DNA of 64,000 nucleotides from CAVSIP01 sp963728075 (GCA_963728075.1 CAVSIP010000007.1:62001-126000); one strand, 5' to 3'; positions 15,739-26,384 are shown, counted from the stretch's first letter. The notes: generated by a model not told the origin, from the sequence alone. Made by a program: numbers and translations.

Positions 15739-16901
15739 GGCGCGTCTCCTTCCGTGAGCGGCAGCGCCAGGCGCACCTCGGTCCCTGCGCCCAGGGCACT
15801 GCGCACCTCGGCGGTGCCGCCGTTGCGCCGCATCCGCCCGACGATGGACTCCCTGATCCCGTACCGGTCGTCCGGTACGGCGGCCGGGTCGAAGCCGCGG
15901 CCCCGGTCGCGGACGAAGACCGCCGCGTCGCTCCCGCTCACCTCCGCGTAGAGGGAGATCTCGTCGGCGCCGGAGGACTTGGCCGCGTTCACCAGTGCCT
16001 CGCGCGTCGCGTCCAGCAGCGCCGTGACCCGCTCGGTGAGCGGGGTGTCTCCCACGGTGACGGCCTCCACCGACACCCCGTGGTCGTCCTCGACGTCGGC
16101 GGCGCTCGCGCGCAGCGCCGTGGCCAGGGTCGCCTCGGCGCGTTCCCCGGGCGCGTACAGCCAGCGGCGCAGGTCGCGTTCGGAGCTGCGGGCCAGCCGG
16201 GCGACCGCCTCGGCGTCCCCTGCCCGCCGCCGGATGAGCGTCAGCGTCTGCAGGACGGAGTCGTGCAGGTGGGCGGCGACCTCCGCCCGCTCCTCCTCGC
16301 GGATCCGGGCCCGTCGCTCGTCGCTGAGCTGCCGGCCCAGCCGTAGCAGCCACGGGCCGGTGACCAGCGCCGCGCCGGCCAGCACCACGGCGATCGGGAG
16401 CAGCGCCCCCCGGGCCTGAGCGAGCGCACCCTGGGCCGCGAGGAAGGCGATCAGGCCGCCGACGATGAGCGCGACGCCGGCGCCGAGCTGAGCGGCCCGC
16501 GACGTCGATCGGGCGCGCCACCGGGCCCGCCGCCCCTCGTCCGCCTGGCGCCAGATCAGGGCGGTGCCGCCGGCCACGACCACCATGGGCCACACCAGCC
16601 CCGGCCCCAGCCCGACCGCCTGCGTCACGACGACGGCGGCGACGGCGAGCGCGCCCAGGGCCAGCAGGCCCGAGTCGGGATGGCGCAGGCTCACCCGCCG
16701 GCCGTCGGGCTCGGGGACAACCGCCCAGAACGCCGCGTAGAGGGCTGCCCCCATCCCGCCGGCGAAGGTGAGCAGCGCGAAGGCGAGCCGCACCAGCGTC
16801 ACGTCCACCCGGAGGTGCTCGGCGAGTCCGGCGGCCACGCCGGCCACCATGCGCCCGTCCGCAGCCCGGACGAGCCGCCGTGGGGTGGACGGGGAGCTCA
16901 T
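15735..16901 (-). CDS. PspC-domain sensor histidine kinase
   Basis: 388 residues. Residues 8-65 form a PspC domain (RLVRAADGRMVAGVAAGLAEHL and a membrane helix), followed by about four more hydrophobic helices up to residue 190. The cytoplasmic part has the HisKA_3-type phosphorylation site HLHDSVLQTL near 213, ALVNAAKSS as the N box near 300, and DRGRGFDP plus GIRESIVGRM as the ATP lid. The layout is that of actinobacterial envelope-stress kinases that phosphorylate a LuxR-type regulator, here the gene coupled by a GTGA overlap. A second PspC protein is encoded divergently 115 bases away, so the two probably form one envelope-stress circuit. Confidence 0.9.
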   Translation of the reverse strand: MSSPSTPRRLVRAADGRMVAGVAAGLAEHLRVDVTLVRLAFALLTFAGGMGAALYAAFWAVVPEPDGRRVSLRHPDSGLLALGALAVAAVVVTQAVGLGPGLVWPMVVVAGGTALIWRQADEGRRARWRARSTSRAAQLGAGVALIVGGLIAFLAAQGALAQARGALLPIAVVLAGAALVTGPWLLRLGRQLSDERRARIREEERAEVAAHLHDSVLQTLTLIRRRAGDAEAVARLARSSERDLRRWLYAPGERAEATLATALRASAADVEDDHGVSVEAVTVGDTPLTERVTALLDATREALVNAAKSSGADEISLYAEVSGSDAAVFVRDRGRGFDPAAVPDDRYGIRESIVGRMRRNGGTAEVRSALGAGTEVRLALPLTEGDAP

Positions 16902-16940
16902 GTCCCGATGGTCACACGGTCGGTGCCGTCCCGGCCGGGG

Positions 16941-16972
16941 GTCAGGGTCACGTTCAGGGTCCGTTCAGGGTC
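16941..16972 (+). promoter_or_regulatory. Three direct repeats (TCAGGGTC) upstream of the PspC/LiaF-like gene
   Basis: TCAGGGTC occurs at 16942-16949, 16954-16961 and 16965-16972, a spacing of 12 and 11 bases, the last two copies inside GTTCAGGGTC. Repeats spaced by one helical turn are typical of OmpR/PhoB-class binding sites, and GTTCA-containing 11-base units recall the actinomycete PhoP box. The set lies in the divergent gap, 45 bases before ATG 17017. Which protein binds is not known; the adjacent regulator is LuxR-type, a class that usually prefers inverted repeats. Confidence 0.4.
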
Positions 16973-17016
16973 TCTCTCCGATGCCGGAACCCGGTACGGC
17001 GGGCGACGCTGATGCC

Positions 17017-18015
17017 ATGACGACGAACGACGCAGCCGCGCAGGTCGGCCCGCGGCGCCTGTGCCGTCCGCACGAGGGGCGCATGGTCGCCGGCGTCGCC
17101 GCGGGCCTCGGTCGCTACACGGACGTGGACCCGGTGATCTACCGGGTGGTCCTCGCTGTCCTCACGCTGTTCGGCGGGGCCGGCCTGCTGCTGTACGGGC
17201 TGGGCTGGCTGCTCATGCCGGAGCAGGGTGACGAGCACTCCTGGCTCGACCAACGGTTGGCGGAGCGGGAACGGTCCGGGCGGACTCGCGGGCGTGACTG
17301 GCTGGTGATCGCCCTCGTGGCGGTCGCGGTGCTGGCCGCGACCTCCGCCGTCTGGCACGGGCTGTTCGGCGCAGCGGTGCTCGTCGCCGTGGTGGCAGCG
17401 GTGATCGCTGCCGTCACCCGGCCGGCGGTCTCCGACGGTCCGCGGCTCGGGCTGCTCACGGCCAGCGTTGCCGCGCTCGCCGCGGGTGGCCTGGTGGCCG
17501 CGGATGCTGCGGGGGCGCTGCACCCGAGCCCGGCGGACGTGCTGGCCGTGATGCTCGGGGTCATCGGGCTGGGCCTGGTCGGGTCGGCGTGGTGGGGCAC
17601 CGCGCGTGGCCTCGTGCCGCTCGGGCTGCTGGTCGCGCTCGGACTCGGCGTCGCGAGTGTCGTGCCGTCGGGCCTGAGCCTGACCGCCGGGCAGCGGACG
17701 TGGACCCCCGTGTCCGCGACCGACCTGCGATCGACCTACCGGCTCGGCGTCGGCGACGCCACGCTCGACCTCAGGGGTGTGGCGCCCGCCGGTCCCCGCA
17801 CCGTCCGCGTGCGGGTCGGTGCCGGCCACGTGACGGTCCGCGTGCCGGAAGGTGAGCACGTACGCGTGCGGGCGCACGCGGGGGTGGGCAACGTGACCGT
17901 GTTCGGTCATCGCGAGGAGGGCGTCGGCGCCTCGCGCACGGAGGGCCCCGTCGGGACCGACCTGAGCCTCGACGTCGAGGTGGGAGCAGGAGAGGTGGTG
18001 GTCGTCCGTGGCTAG
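17017..18015 (+). CDS. PspC-domain membrane protein with LiaF-like C-terminal domain
   Basis: 332 residues from ATG 17017. Residues 15-70 are a PspC domain (RLCRPHEGRMVAGVAAGLGRY plus a membrane helix GLLLYGLGWLLMPE). Five or so further hydrophobic helices follow to about residue 225. The last 100 residues are a beta-rich domain with repeated V-x-V strands (TVRVRVGAGHVTVRVPEG, VEVGAGEVVVV), resembling the C-terminal domain of LiaF-type proteins that modulate envelope-stress kinases. Divergent from the PspC-kinase and preceded by the direct repeats at 16941, it is likely a target and modulator of that system. A 70-residue membrane protein overlaps its end. Confidence 0.87.
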   Translation: MTTNDAAAQVGPRRLCRPHEGRMVAGVAAGLGRYTDVDPVIYRVVLAVLTLFGGAGLLLYGLGWLLMPEQGDEHSWLDQRLAERERSGRTRGRDWLVIALVAVAVLAATSAVWHGLFGAAVLVAVVAAVIAAVTRPAVSDGPRLGLLTASVAALAAGGLVAADAAGALHPSPADVLAVMLGVIGLGLVGSAWWGTARGLVPLGLLVALGLGVASVVPSGLSLTAGQRTWTPVSATDLRSTYRLGVGDATLDLRGVAPAGPRTVRVRVGAGHVTVRVPEGEHVRVRAHAGVGNVTVFGHREEGVGASRTEGPVGTDLSLDVEVGAGEVVVVRG

Positions 18016-18220
18016 GCACCGGACGGACGTGGTGGCACTGCTGAGCGGAGTGCTGTTCCTCCTCGCCGCGGCGGCGTACGGGATCGGCCGGGTCGAGGAC
18101 GTGACGGTCGACGCCACCTGGCTCGCCGCGGCCGCTCTCGGTGCGATGGGGGTGGCCGGGCTCGTGGCGGCGCTGGTCGGCATCCAGCCACGGGCGCGCC
18201 GGTCGCGCGACGGCGACTAG
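18008..18220 (+). CDS. Small two-helix membrane protein
   Basis: 70 residues from GTG 18008, inside the last codons of the PspC/LiaF-like gene, so translation is probably coupled. Two hydrophobic segments (VVALLSGVLFLLAAAAYGIG and WLAAAALGAMGVAGLVAALVG) are joined by a short acidic loop, and the C-terminus is basic (RARRSRDGD). There is no known domain. The overlap suggests a role as an accessory membrane subunit of the same envelope-stress module. Codon use matches the surrounding genes. Confidence 0.75.
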   Translation: MARHRTDVVALLSGVLFLLAAAAYGIGRVEDVTVDATWLAAAALGAMGVAGLVAALVGIQPRARRSRDGD

Positions 18221-18254
18221 GGTCGGGGGCACCCGCCCCGTACCAGGAGGACTC

Positions 18255-19814
18255 GTGTACCCGGGAGCTCACGCCGCCACCCACCCGGACAAGCCGGCGA
18301 TCGTCATGGCCGGTTCTGGAGAGACCGTCACGTACCGGCAGCTCGACGACCGGTCGAACCAGCTCGCCCAGCTGCTCTACGACCGCGGGCTGCGGCCCGG
18401 TGACTCCATCGCGATCCTCATGGAGAACAACGCCCGCTACCTCGAGGTCACCTGGGCGGCGCAGCGGTCCGGCCTGTACTACACGGCGATCAGCTCCCGG
18501 CTGACCGCGCCGGAGGTCGCGTACATCGTCAACGACTGCGAGGCGAAGGCCCTCATCACGTCCGGCAGCCTGCGCGAGGTGGCGGTCAAGACGCTCCCGG
18601 AGGTCCCGAACGCGACCGTCCGGCTGATGATGTACGGCACCGCCGACGGCTTCGAGTCCTACGAGGACGCGGTGGCCACCCAGCCGGCCGAGCCGCTCGC
18701 CGAGGAGCTCGAGGGCGCGGACATGCTCTACTCCTCCGGCACGACGGGGCGGCCCAAGGGCATTCGTGTCGCCCTGCCGGGCGCCAAGGTGGGCGAGGCG
18801 GCGGCGTACCCGCTGGTCATGCTCAACCAGCTGCTGTACGGCCTCGGCCCCGACTCGATCTACCTCTCGCCGGCTCCGCAGTACCACTCCGCACCGATGC
18901 GGTTCACCATGACCGCGCACCGGCTCGGCGCGACGGTCGTCGTGATGGAGCGGTTCGATCCGGAGGACTACCTCGCCGCGGTCGAGAAGTACGCCGTCAC
19001 CCACAGCCAGCTCGTGCCGACGATGTTCATCCGCATGCTCAAGCTGCCCGAGGACGTGCGCTCGCGTTACGACCTGTCCAGCCTGACGTGCGCGATCCAT
19101 GCGGCCGCGCCCTGCCCCGTACCGGTCAAGCAGCAGATGATCGAGTGGTGGGGGCCGATCATCAACGAGTACTACGCGGCCACCGAGGGCATCGGCTTCT
19201 GCGCCATCAACTCCGAGGAGTGGCTCGCCCACCCCGGCTCGGTCGGCAAGTCCATCACCGGCATCGTGCACATCACCGACGAGGACGGGACCGAGCTCGG
19301 TCCGGGTGAGGCCGGCACGATCTGGTTCGAGAGCCAGAACCCGAACGGCCGGGCCTTCGAGTACCACAACGACCCGGAGAAGACGAAGAGCGCGTACAAC
19401 GACCGGGGCTGGGCCACCGTCGGCGACGTCGGCTACGTCGACGAGGAGGGCTACCTCTACCTCACCGACCGCAAGGCGTACATGATCATCTCCGGCGGGG
19501 TGAACATCTACCCGCAGGAGGCGGAGAACGTCCTCGTCACGCACCCGAAGGTGATGGACGCGGCCGTGATCGGCGTGCCGAACGACGATCTCGGCGAGGA
19601 GGTCAAGGCCGTCGTGCAGCCGATCGACATGGCCGACGCGGGGCCGGAGCTCGCGCAGGAGCTCATCGCGTTCTGCCGCGAGCAGCTGGCCCACTACAAG
19701 TGCCCGCGCTCGGTCGACTTCGAGGCCGAGCTGCCCCGGCACCCGACGGGCAAGCTCTACAAGCGCCTCCTCCGCGACCGTTACTGGTCGGGGCAGTCCA
19801 CCGGCATCGTCTGA
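18255..19814 (+). CDS. Acyl-CoA synthetase (AMP-binding enzyme)
   Basis: 519 residues from GTG 18255, preceded by AGGAGG four bases upstream. The adenylate-forming motifs are complete: P-loop YSSGTTGRPKG near 158, the EYYAATEG motif near 302, and the hinge DRKAYMIISGGVNIYPQE near 411, with the C-terminal HPTGKLYKR holding the catalytic lysine. The enzyme activates a carboxylic acid as acyl-AMP and transfers it to CoA. The lineage looks like actinobacterial FadD-type ligases that act on fatty, bulky or aromatic acids, but the substrate is not decidable. A Liv-type binding lipoprotein follows 24 bases downstream, suggesting that uptake and activation of the same acid are coupled. Confidence 0.9.
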   Translation: MYPGAHAATHPDKPAIVMAGSGETVTYRQLDDRSNQLAQLLYDRGLRPGDSIAILMENNARYLEVTWAAQRSGLYYTAISSRLTAPEVAYIVNDCEAKALITSGSLREVAVKTLPEVPNATVRLMMYGTADGFESYEDAVATQPAEPLAEELEGADMLYSSGTTGRPKGIRVALPGAKVGEAAAYPLVMLNQLLYGLGPDSIYLSPAPQYHSAPMRFTMTAHRLGATVVVMERFDPEDYLAAVEKYAVTHSQLVPTMFIRMLKLPEDVRSRYDLSSLTCAIHAAAPCPVPVKQQMIEWWGPIINEYYAATEGIGFCAINSEEWLAHPGSVGKSITGIVHITDEDGTELGPGEAGTIWFESQNPNGRAFEYHNDPEKTKSAYNDRGWATVGDVGYVDEEGYLYLTDRKAYMIISGGVNIYPQEAENVLVTHPKVMDAAVIGVPNDDLGEEVKAVVQPIDMADAGPELAQELIAFCREQLAHYKCPRSVDFEAELPRHPTGKLYKRLLRDRYWSGQSTGIV

Positions 19815-19838
19815 GCCCTGCCGGGAACAGAGAAGTTC

Positions 19839-21347
19839 ATGTTCTCCCGTCGTCGGGCCGGGCTCGCCCTGTCCGCCCTGGTCGCGTTGTCCGCCGCCGC
19901 CTGCGGTACGCGCCTGCCGGACAGCGCCTTCACGAGCACATCCGGTGCCGGCACGGGGGGCGAGCAGGTGCGGGCGGCGGCTCCGGCGAAGGCCGGCTCC
20001 GGCCCGTCGTCGGCGGCCGGGGACGCCCGTGCACCAGGGAAGGCAGCACCCGCGGGCGGCGCTGCGTCCGGGGGCAGCGGCGACGCGGCCGCACAGCAGA
20101 GCGGCGCGTCCGGCGGCGGTGGGGGCGCGGCCGCCGAGCGCAACACCGCCTCGGACGTCGGGGTCACCGCCACGACGATCCGCATCGGCAACGTCAGCTC
20201 GCTGTCGAACCCGTTCGACCCGGGAGCGTTCGCCGGTCCGGTGCACGGCGCCAAGGCGTTCTTCAACGACCTCAACGCCCGCGGCGGGGTCCACGGCCGC
20301 AAGGTGCAGTTCTTCTCCTGCGACGACAAGGCCAACGGCGGGCGGAACCAGGGCTGCGTCCGGGACCTCATCGACACCACGAAGGTCTTCGCGTTCGCCG
20401 GCAACGCGATCTTCGACTACGCGGGCGCGCAGTACGTCCAGCAGAAGGGTGTGCCGGACATCGGCGGGCAGCCGATCGACACCGCGTACGACACCTACAG
20501 CCACCTGTTCTCGATCTACGGCGTCCACTACCCGCGCAACGGGACGACCGGGTGGAACGGCAAGGACTACCTCGGTACGGGCGTCTACCACTGGTTCAAG
20601 GAGCACTTCAAGAACACTCCGCTCAAGGCGGGCGTCGTCTACTACAACCAGTCCGACTCGCAGCGCTACGCCGACCAGATCAAGAAGGGCCTGTCGACCG
20701 AGGGGTACGAGGTCGACGCCGAGCCGGTGGACTTCGCGCTACCCGACTACAACTCCGCCGTCATCCACATGAAGGCGAACGGCGTGCAGTACGTCTACGA
20801 CGCGCTCGACGCCGGCGGCAACCAGGCCCTGTGCCGCGCCATGGACCAGAACGGCCTGGTGGTCAAGGCCAAGGTGACGACGACCCAGGGCTGGGTGGCC
20901 TCGGTCCGCACCGGCTACGACAGTGCGCCCAAGTGCCGCAACGCGCTGTGGGCCGAGGGCAAGAGCCGCAACTACCAGGACACGGGCAACGCCGCGGTGA
21001 AGCAGTTCCGGGCGGCGATGGCCCGGTACGGCTACGACAGCGACTCGATCATGTCCGAGTGGGCGCTGGAGGGGTGGGCGGCCGCGCAGTGGCTCACCGA
21101 CGCGATGGCGTCGTGCGGGGCGAACCTGACCCGCGCCTGCGTCGAGACGTACATGAACCGCGACCAGCCCTACGACGGCCACGGCCTGCTGACCCCGCGT
21201 GACTTCACCGTCTGGCAGCACCCGCCGAAGACCGTCAAGCACTGCTTCGACCTGGTGCGCTGGCGGGACGGCAAGGGCTGGGTCACCCAGGTCCCCGACA
21301 TGGACACCAACTGCTACCAGGTGCCCTACATCGGCTACTCGCCCTGA
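19839..21347 (+). CDS. Liv-type substrate-binding lipoprotein (orphan ABC receptor)
   Basis: 502 residues. The signal peptide MFSRRRAGLALSALVALSAAAC ends in a lipobox (LSAAAC), so the mature protein is lipid-anchored. A Gly/Ala/Ser-rich linker of about 80 residues follows, then a periplasmic-binding type I domain (Peripl_BP_6 style) beginning VTATTIRIGNVSSL, with HGAKAFFNDLNARGGVHGRKVQF. The group binds amino acids, amides or small organic acids. No permease or ATPase lies beside it; it sits in one run with the acyl-CoA ligase upstream. A related receptor starts the transporter operon at 31415, so the two receptors could share that transporter. Confidence 0.88.
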   Translation: MFSRRRAGLALSALVALSAAACGTRLPDSAFTSTSGAGTGGEQVRAAAPAKAGSGPSSAAGDARAPGKAAPAGGAASGGSGDAAAQQSGASGGGGGAAAERNTASDVGVTATTIRIGNVSSLSNPFDPGAFAGPVHGAKAFFNDLNARGGVHGRKVQFFSCDDKANGGRNQGCVRDLIDTTKVFAFAGNAIFDYAGAQYVQQKGVPDIGGQPIDTAYDTYSHLFSIYGVHYPRNGTTGWNGKDYLGTGVYHWFKEHFKNTPLKAGVVYYNQSDSQRYADQIKKGLSTEGYEVDAEPVDFALPDYNSAVIHMKANGVQYVYDALDAGGNQALCRAMDQNGLVVKAKVTTTQGWVASVRTGYDSAPKCRNALWAEGKSRNYQDTGNAAVKQFRAAMARYGYDSDSIMSEWALEGWAAAQWLTDAMASCGANLTRACVETYMNRDQPYDGHGLLTPRDFTVWQHPPKTVKHCFDLVRWRDGKGWVTQVPDMDTNCYQVPYIGYSP

Positions 21348-21366
21348 CCGCTGCGACCCTCGTGGG

Positions 21367-21926
<560 letters not shown>

Positions 21927-21930
<4 letters not shown>

Positions 21931-23039
21931 GGGCGCACCGCCTGCTCGAGCTGCTCCATGTCGTTCTCCAGCTGCCCCCGCAGGCCTGGGTGCCCCGGGT
22001 TCACGTAGCTCGGGGTGCGCTGCCCGCCGTTGCCCGACAGTGTCACGGCCGCGCCGACAGCCGCTCCCCCGACGACCAGCATCGCGATGATCACGGCCAT
22101 GAACACGCGCCGGCGCGAGCCGGCCGCCGTGGCCGCGGCGGGCCGGGCCGGCGGGATCACGGCCGTCCGCTCGATCGGGCGAGACAGCGCCTGCGTGGCG
22201 TCAGCGGTCGGTGCGACGGGCATCGCCGCGGTCGCCTCGGTGTCGCCGTTGACGACCGCGCGCAAGCGCTGCTCGACCTGTGCGGCGACGGGTCGCCCGG
22301 CGGGGTCCCGCGAGGTCATGGCCCGGATGAGGTTGCGCCAGGCCGGGGGCAGCGCTGCCGGGATCTCCGGGTCGCGGTGCAGCCGCGCCATCGCCGACTC
22401 CATGGCACCGCCGGGGAACTCACGGCGGCCGGTCAGGGACTCCAGCAGCAGCAGCCCGAGCGCGTACACGTCGGTCGGGGGTCCGACCCGCTCGCCGCTC
22501 ACCTGCTCCGGCGAGAAGAACGCGGGCGTGCCGACGACCTCGCCGGAGACGGTGCGGCGGGGCGAGTCCACGATCCGGGCGATCCCGAAGTCGGTGAGGT
22601 AGACGCGGCCGTTGCGGCCGATCAGCACGTTCCCCGGCTTGACGTCCCGGTGCACCAGGCCCTGGCCGTGCACGTACGCGAGGGCAGAGGCGACCTCGGC
22701 CCCGTACCAGGCCGCGTCCACCGCAGCCAGCGGGCCTTCGGCGATGAGCGCGTCCAGCGACTCCCCGTCGACGTACTGCGTGACGATCCAGGCCTCCCCG
22801 CCGTCCTCGGTGCCGGTGTCGAGCACGGAGACGAGGTTCGGGTGGTCGAGGCGCGCGAGCATGCGCACCTCCTCCTGGGCGTCGCCCAGCTCCTCCGCGG
22901 CGTCACCGCGGAACAGCTTCACGGCCACGTCCCGGCCCAGCCGGTCGTCGTGCGCGCGCCAGACGTCGGCGACCGCTCCGCGGCCCACGAGCTCGACCAG
23001 CCGGTACCGGCCGGCGAGCGTCCGCTGGTCGTCCTGCAC
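21927..23039 (-). CDS. Membrane-anchored Ser/Thr protein kinase (PknB family)
   Basis: 370 residues from GTG 23039, chosen because GGAGG lies eight bases upstream; GTG 23057 is possible but has no such site. The kinase domain (residues about 10-265) has the Gly loop VGRGAVADV, the Lys in AVKLF, the catalytic HRDVKPGN, DFGIA for Mg2+ and GTPAFFSPEQ as the activation-loop end. One membrane helix follows (VFMAVIIAMLVVGGAAVGAA, about residue 310), then a short extracellular part of some 40 residues without PASTA domains. It is coupled by ATGA to the repeat-tailed lipoprotein, which could stand in for the missing extracellular sensor. Targets are unknown. Confidence 0.93.
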
Positions 23040-23117
23040 CCGCCCATCCTCCAACACGCGTGGTCCGCGGTAGCACCGGGAACCCTCTCAGACAGGACCG
23101 ATACGGGAGGAGGTGCC

Positions 23118-23363
23118 ATGCCGAACAGCTCGATCAAGGACGAGGAGCAGTACCAGGCGCTCCGCGACGACGGCATGAGCAAGGAGAAGGCCGCGCGGAT
23201 CGCGAACTCCGACCGCTCGGAGACCGGCCGCAAGGGCGGGCGGAGCGGTGCGTACGAGGACTGGTCGACCGACGACCTGTACGACAAGGCGCAGGACGTC
23301 GGCATCGAGGGCCGGTCGTCGATGACCAAGGACGAGCTCATCGACGCCTTGCGCAACCACTGA
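23118..23363 (+). CDS. Small Rho-N/SAP-like protein
   Basis: 81 residues from ATG 23118, with a strong site GGGAGGAGG just upstream. The first half is polar and helical (DEEQYQALRDDGMSKEKAARIAN), reminiscent of short stress-induced actinobacterial proteins. The second half (DWSTDDLYDKAQDVGIEGRSSMTKDELIDALR) matches the pattern of a Rho N-terminal or SAP-like helix-extended-loop-helix that can bind nucleic acids. Such genes are common near CsbD-like stress genes, as here. It is divergent from the kinase gene across 78 bases, and a strong hairpin follows at 23398. Confidence 0.75.
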   Translation: MPNSSIKDEEQYQALRDDGMSKEKAARIANSDRSETGRKGGRSGAYEDWSTDDLYDKAQDVGIEGRSSMTKDELIDALRNH

Positions 23364-23397
23364 CGAACCGCGGCGGGGGACCTGCCGCACGTGTGCT

Positions 23398-23432
23398 GAC
23401 GGGTGCCCGGGGCATCGCCCCGGGCACCCGTC
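23398..23432 (+). terminator. Perfect 16-bp hairpin after the Rho-N-like gene
   Basis: GACGGGTGCCCGGGGC (23398-23413) is followed after a three-base loop by its exact reverse complement (23417-23432). It lies 35 bases after the stop at 23363. There is no U-rich tail, as is usual in GC-rich actinobacteria, so it is probably an intrinsic terminator or mRNA 3'-end stabiliser. Confidence 0.75.
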
Positions 23433-23544
23433 GTGTCGAGGAGGTGAGGGAGACCCTCATGGCCGACCGCTGGGGATCGACCTCGCGGAGGGCGCGCACC
23501 GGCTGTGGGCCGAGGTGTCGCTGCTCTGAGCCCTGCGGGCACGG

Positions 23545-23583
23545 CGAAGGCCGGGCCGCCCTCGCGGGTCGGCCCGGCCTTCG
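23545..23583 (-). terminator. 14-bp hairpin after the CsbD-like gene
   Basis: CGAAGGCCGGGCCG (23545-23558) and its reverse complement (23570-23583) flank an 11-base loop, ten bases beyond the stop of the minus-strand gene at 23593. It is a likely terminator for that gene. Between this and the previous hairpin (23433-23544) a short reading frame from ATG 23459 is open but shows no recognisable protein. Confidence 0.7.
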
Positions 23584-23592
23584 GCCGTGCGG

Positions 23593-23802
23593 TCAGCTGT
23601 TGCGCTCGGCGGCTTCCTGCTCGCGCTCGAGACGCTGCGCCTTCTCCTCGTGCTGCTGCGCTTCGACTGCGGCCTGGTTCTCGCGGCGCTCCTCGACGGC
23701 CTTGTCCTCCTGGGCGCGCCCTTCCTGGCGCATCTCCGGGTTGTCCGTCAGGTCGCCGGCAGCCTGCTTGAGCTTGCCCTTGGCCTCTTCCATCATCCCC
23801 AT
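23593..23802 (-). CDS. CsbD-like stress protein
   Basis: 69 residues from ATG 23802, with AGGAGG upstream. The N-terminal EEAKGKLKQAAGDLTDNPEMRQEGRAQEDK is the CsbD pattern: a helical, Gly-Lys-rich repeat found in general-stress proteins of unknown biochemical role. The C-terminal half is a long Glu/Gln/Arg-rich helix (QQHEEKAQRLEREQEAAER). It is 46 bases downstream of another small basic protein on the same strand, and a terminator hairpin follows. Induction by stress sigma factors is known for this family; no promoter could be recognised here. Confidence 0.82.
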   Translation of the reverse strand: MGMMEEAKGKLKQAAGDLTDNPEMRQEGRAQEDKAVEERRENQAAVEAQQHEEKAQRLEREQEAAERNS

Positions 23803-23848
23803 GGGAGATCCTCCTCGTTGGGTGTGTCGGTAGGTGCGGTGTGCCCGG

Positions 23849-24097
23849 TCAGGCGGAGCTGGACGCGGCTTGCTTCTCCTTGTCCGCGTACGTCCGGGCC
23901 TGACGCCGGTGCTCCTTGGCCTTGGTCTGCTTGCGCAGGGCCTCGAGCTTCTCGGTGCCCTTGGCCTGCTGGGCCGTCCCGGCGTCGATGAGCCGCTTCT
24001 CGTCGTAGAACTCCCCGACGATCTCCTTGCCGAGGCCGGTGACCTTGTCGAACAGGCCACCGAGGTTGTCGACGTTCACGCGTGGCAGGGTGCGCAC
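23849..24097 (-). CDS. Small helical protein upstream of the CsbD-like gene
   Basis: 82 residues from GTG 24097, with GGGAGG seven bases upstream. The sequence is amphipathic and helical throughout (GLFDKVTGLGKEIVGEFYDEKRLIDAG, then KLEALRKQTKAKEHRRQAR) with no membrane segment or cysteine. It resembles companion proteins that often sit next to CsbD-type genes in actinobacteria and probably shares a transcript with the gene at 23593. Function is unknown. It is divergent from the acyl-CoA ligase at 24232. Confidence 0.7.
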   Translation of the reverse strand: MRTLPRVNVDNLGGLFDKVTGLGKEIVGEFYDEKRLIDAGTAQQAKGTEKLEALRKQTKAKEHRRQARTYADKEKQAASSSA

Positions 24098-24231
24098 TGC
24101 TTGGCCTCCCTCGTCTTCTCGCGGTCACCCTCAGCCTTCCCGGGTGCTAACTGCTGCAAGCGGGGCGCCCTGGCCTCGGCCTGTGACTCAGGACACAATC
24201 CCCGCACGGACCGCGACGAGTGGAGGACACC

Positions 24232-25860
<1,629 letters not shown>

Positions 25861-25898
25861 CCCCGCTCCCCGCCCCGCCCCCTCCCCCCTCCCCGCTC

Positions 25899-25970
25899 CC
25901 CCTCCCGGTGATCGTCTGCATCGGACCCGCCTTCTAGGGCGGGCCTGGCGCAGACGATCACGGGGAGGGG
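25899..25970. terminator. Large hairpin between convergent genes
   Basis: The 21-base arms 25899-25919 and 25950-25970 (core GTGATCGTCTGC / GCAGACGATCAC) differ at one position. Inside them lies a second GC stem, GACCCGCC / GGCGGGCC, around TTCTA. The element fills the gap between the acyl-CoA ligase (ends 25860) and the convergent VOC gene (ends 25983), so it is best read as a bidirectional terminator. Confidence 0.7.
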
Positions 25971-25982
25971 AAACCGGCGGGG

Positions 25983-26384
25983 TCAGCCGCTGGCGGGCAG
26001 GGCGAACAGCTCGAGGGCGATGCCGTCGGGGTCCTTGAACGACAGCACGTGCCCGTACGGCGCGTCGACCGTCTCGGAGTACGTCACGCCGAGCTCGCCG
26101 AGCCGGCTCTCCCAGGCGGTGAGCTGGTCGCGGCTGTCCACCGCGAGGGCGAGGTGGTCCAGGCCCGTACGGCGCGGGTCGAAGGCGCCGCCGGAGCCGT
26201 CGGCGTGCCGGCGGAAGCCGAGCAGCACGCCGCTGGAGAGCAGGCCGACGGAGAACGTGGTGCCGGCCTCCTCACCGCCCATGAGCTCCTGCCAGCCGAG
26301 AACGCGGGCGTACCACTCCTTGGCCCGGTCCACGTCGGTGACGGTGAGGGAGACGTGCGAGACGCCGGAGTACGCGGGTTCCAT
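25983..26384 (-). CDS. VOC-family glyoxalase/dioxygenase-like protein
   Basis: 133 residues, a complete two-module vicinal-oxygen-chelate protein. Module one starts GVSHVSLTVTDVDRAKEWYARVLGW and module two TGLDHLALAVDSRDQL, ending FKDPDGIALELFAL. Metal-ligand candidates are the first His (HVSL), the second His (DHLAL) and the late Glu (ALELF). The family covers glyoxalases, fosfomycin-type resistance proteins and ring-cleaving dioxygenases; this small size does not single one out. It is a single gene ahead of tRNA-Ser, read in the opposite direction. Confidence 0.85.
   Translation of the reverse strand: MEPAYSGVSHVSLTVTDVDRAKEWYARVLGWQELMGGEEAGTTFSVGLLSSGVLLGFRRHADGSGGAFDPRRTGLDHLALAVDSRDQLTAWESRLGELGVTYSETVDAPYGHVLSFKDPDGIALELFALPASG

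Noticed and set aside
23459..23530. Small gene between the two hairpins at 23.4-23.6 kb
   Set aside because: Two frames are open for a short distance (one ending AEVSLL) but neither has a good start, conserved pattern or length; treated as non-coding.
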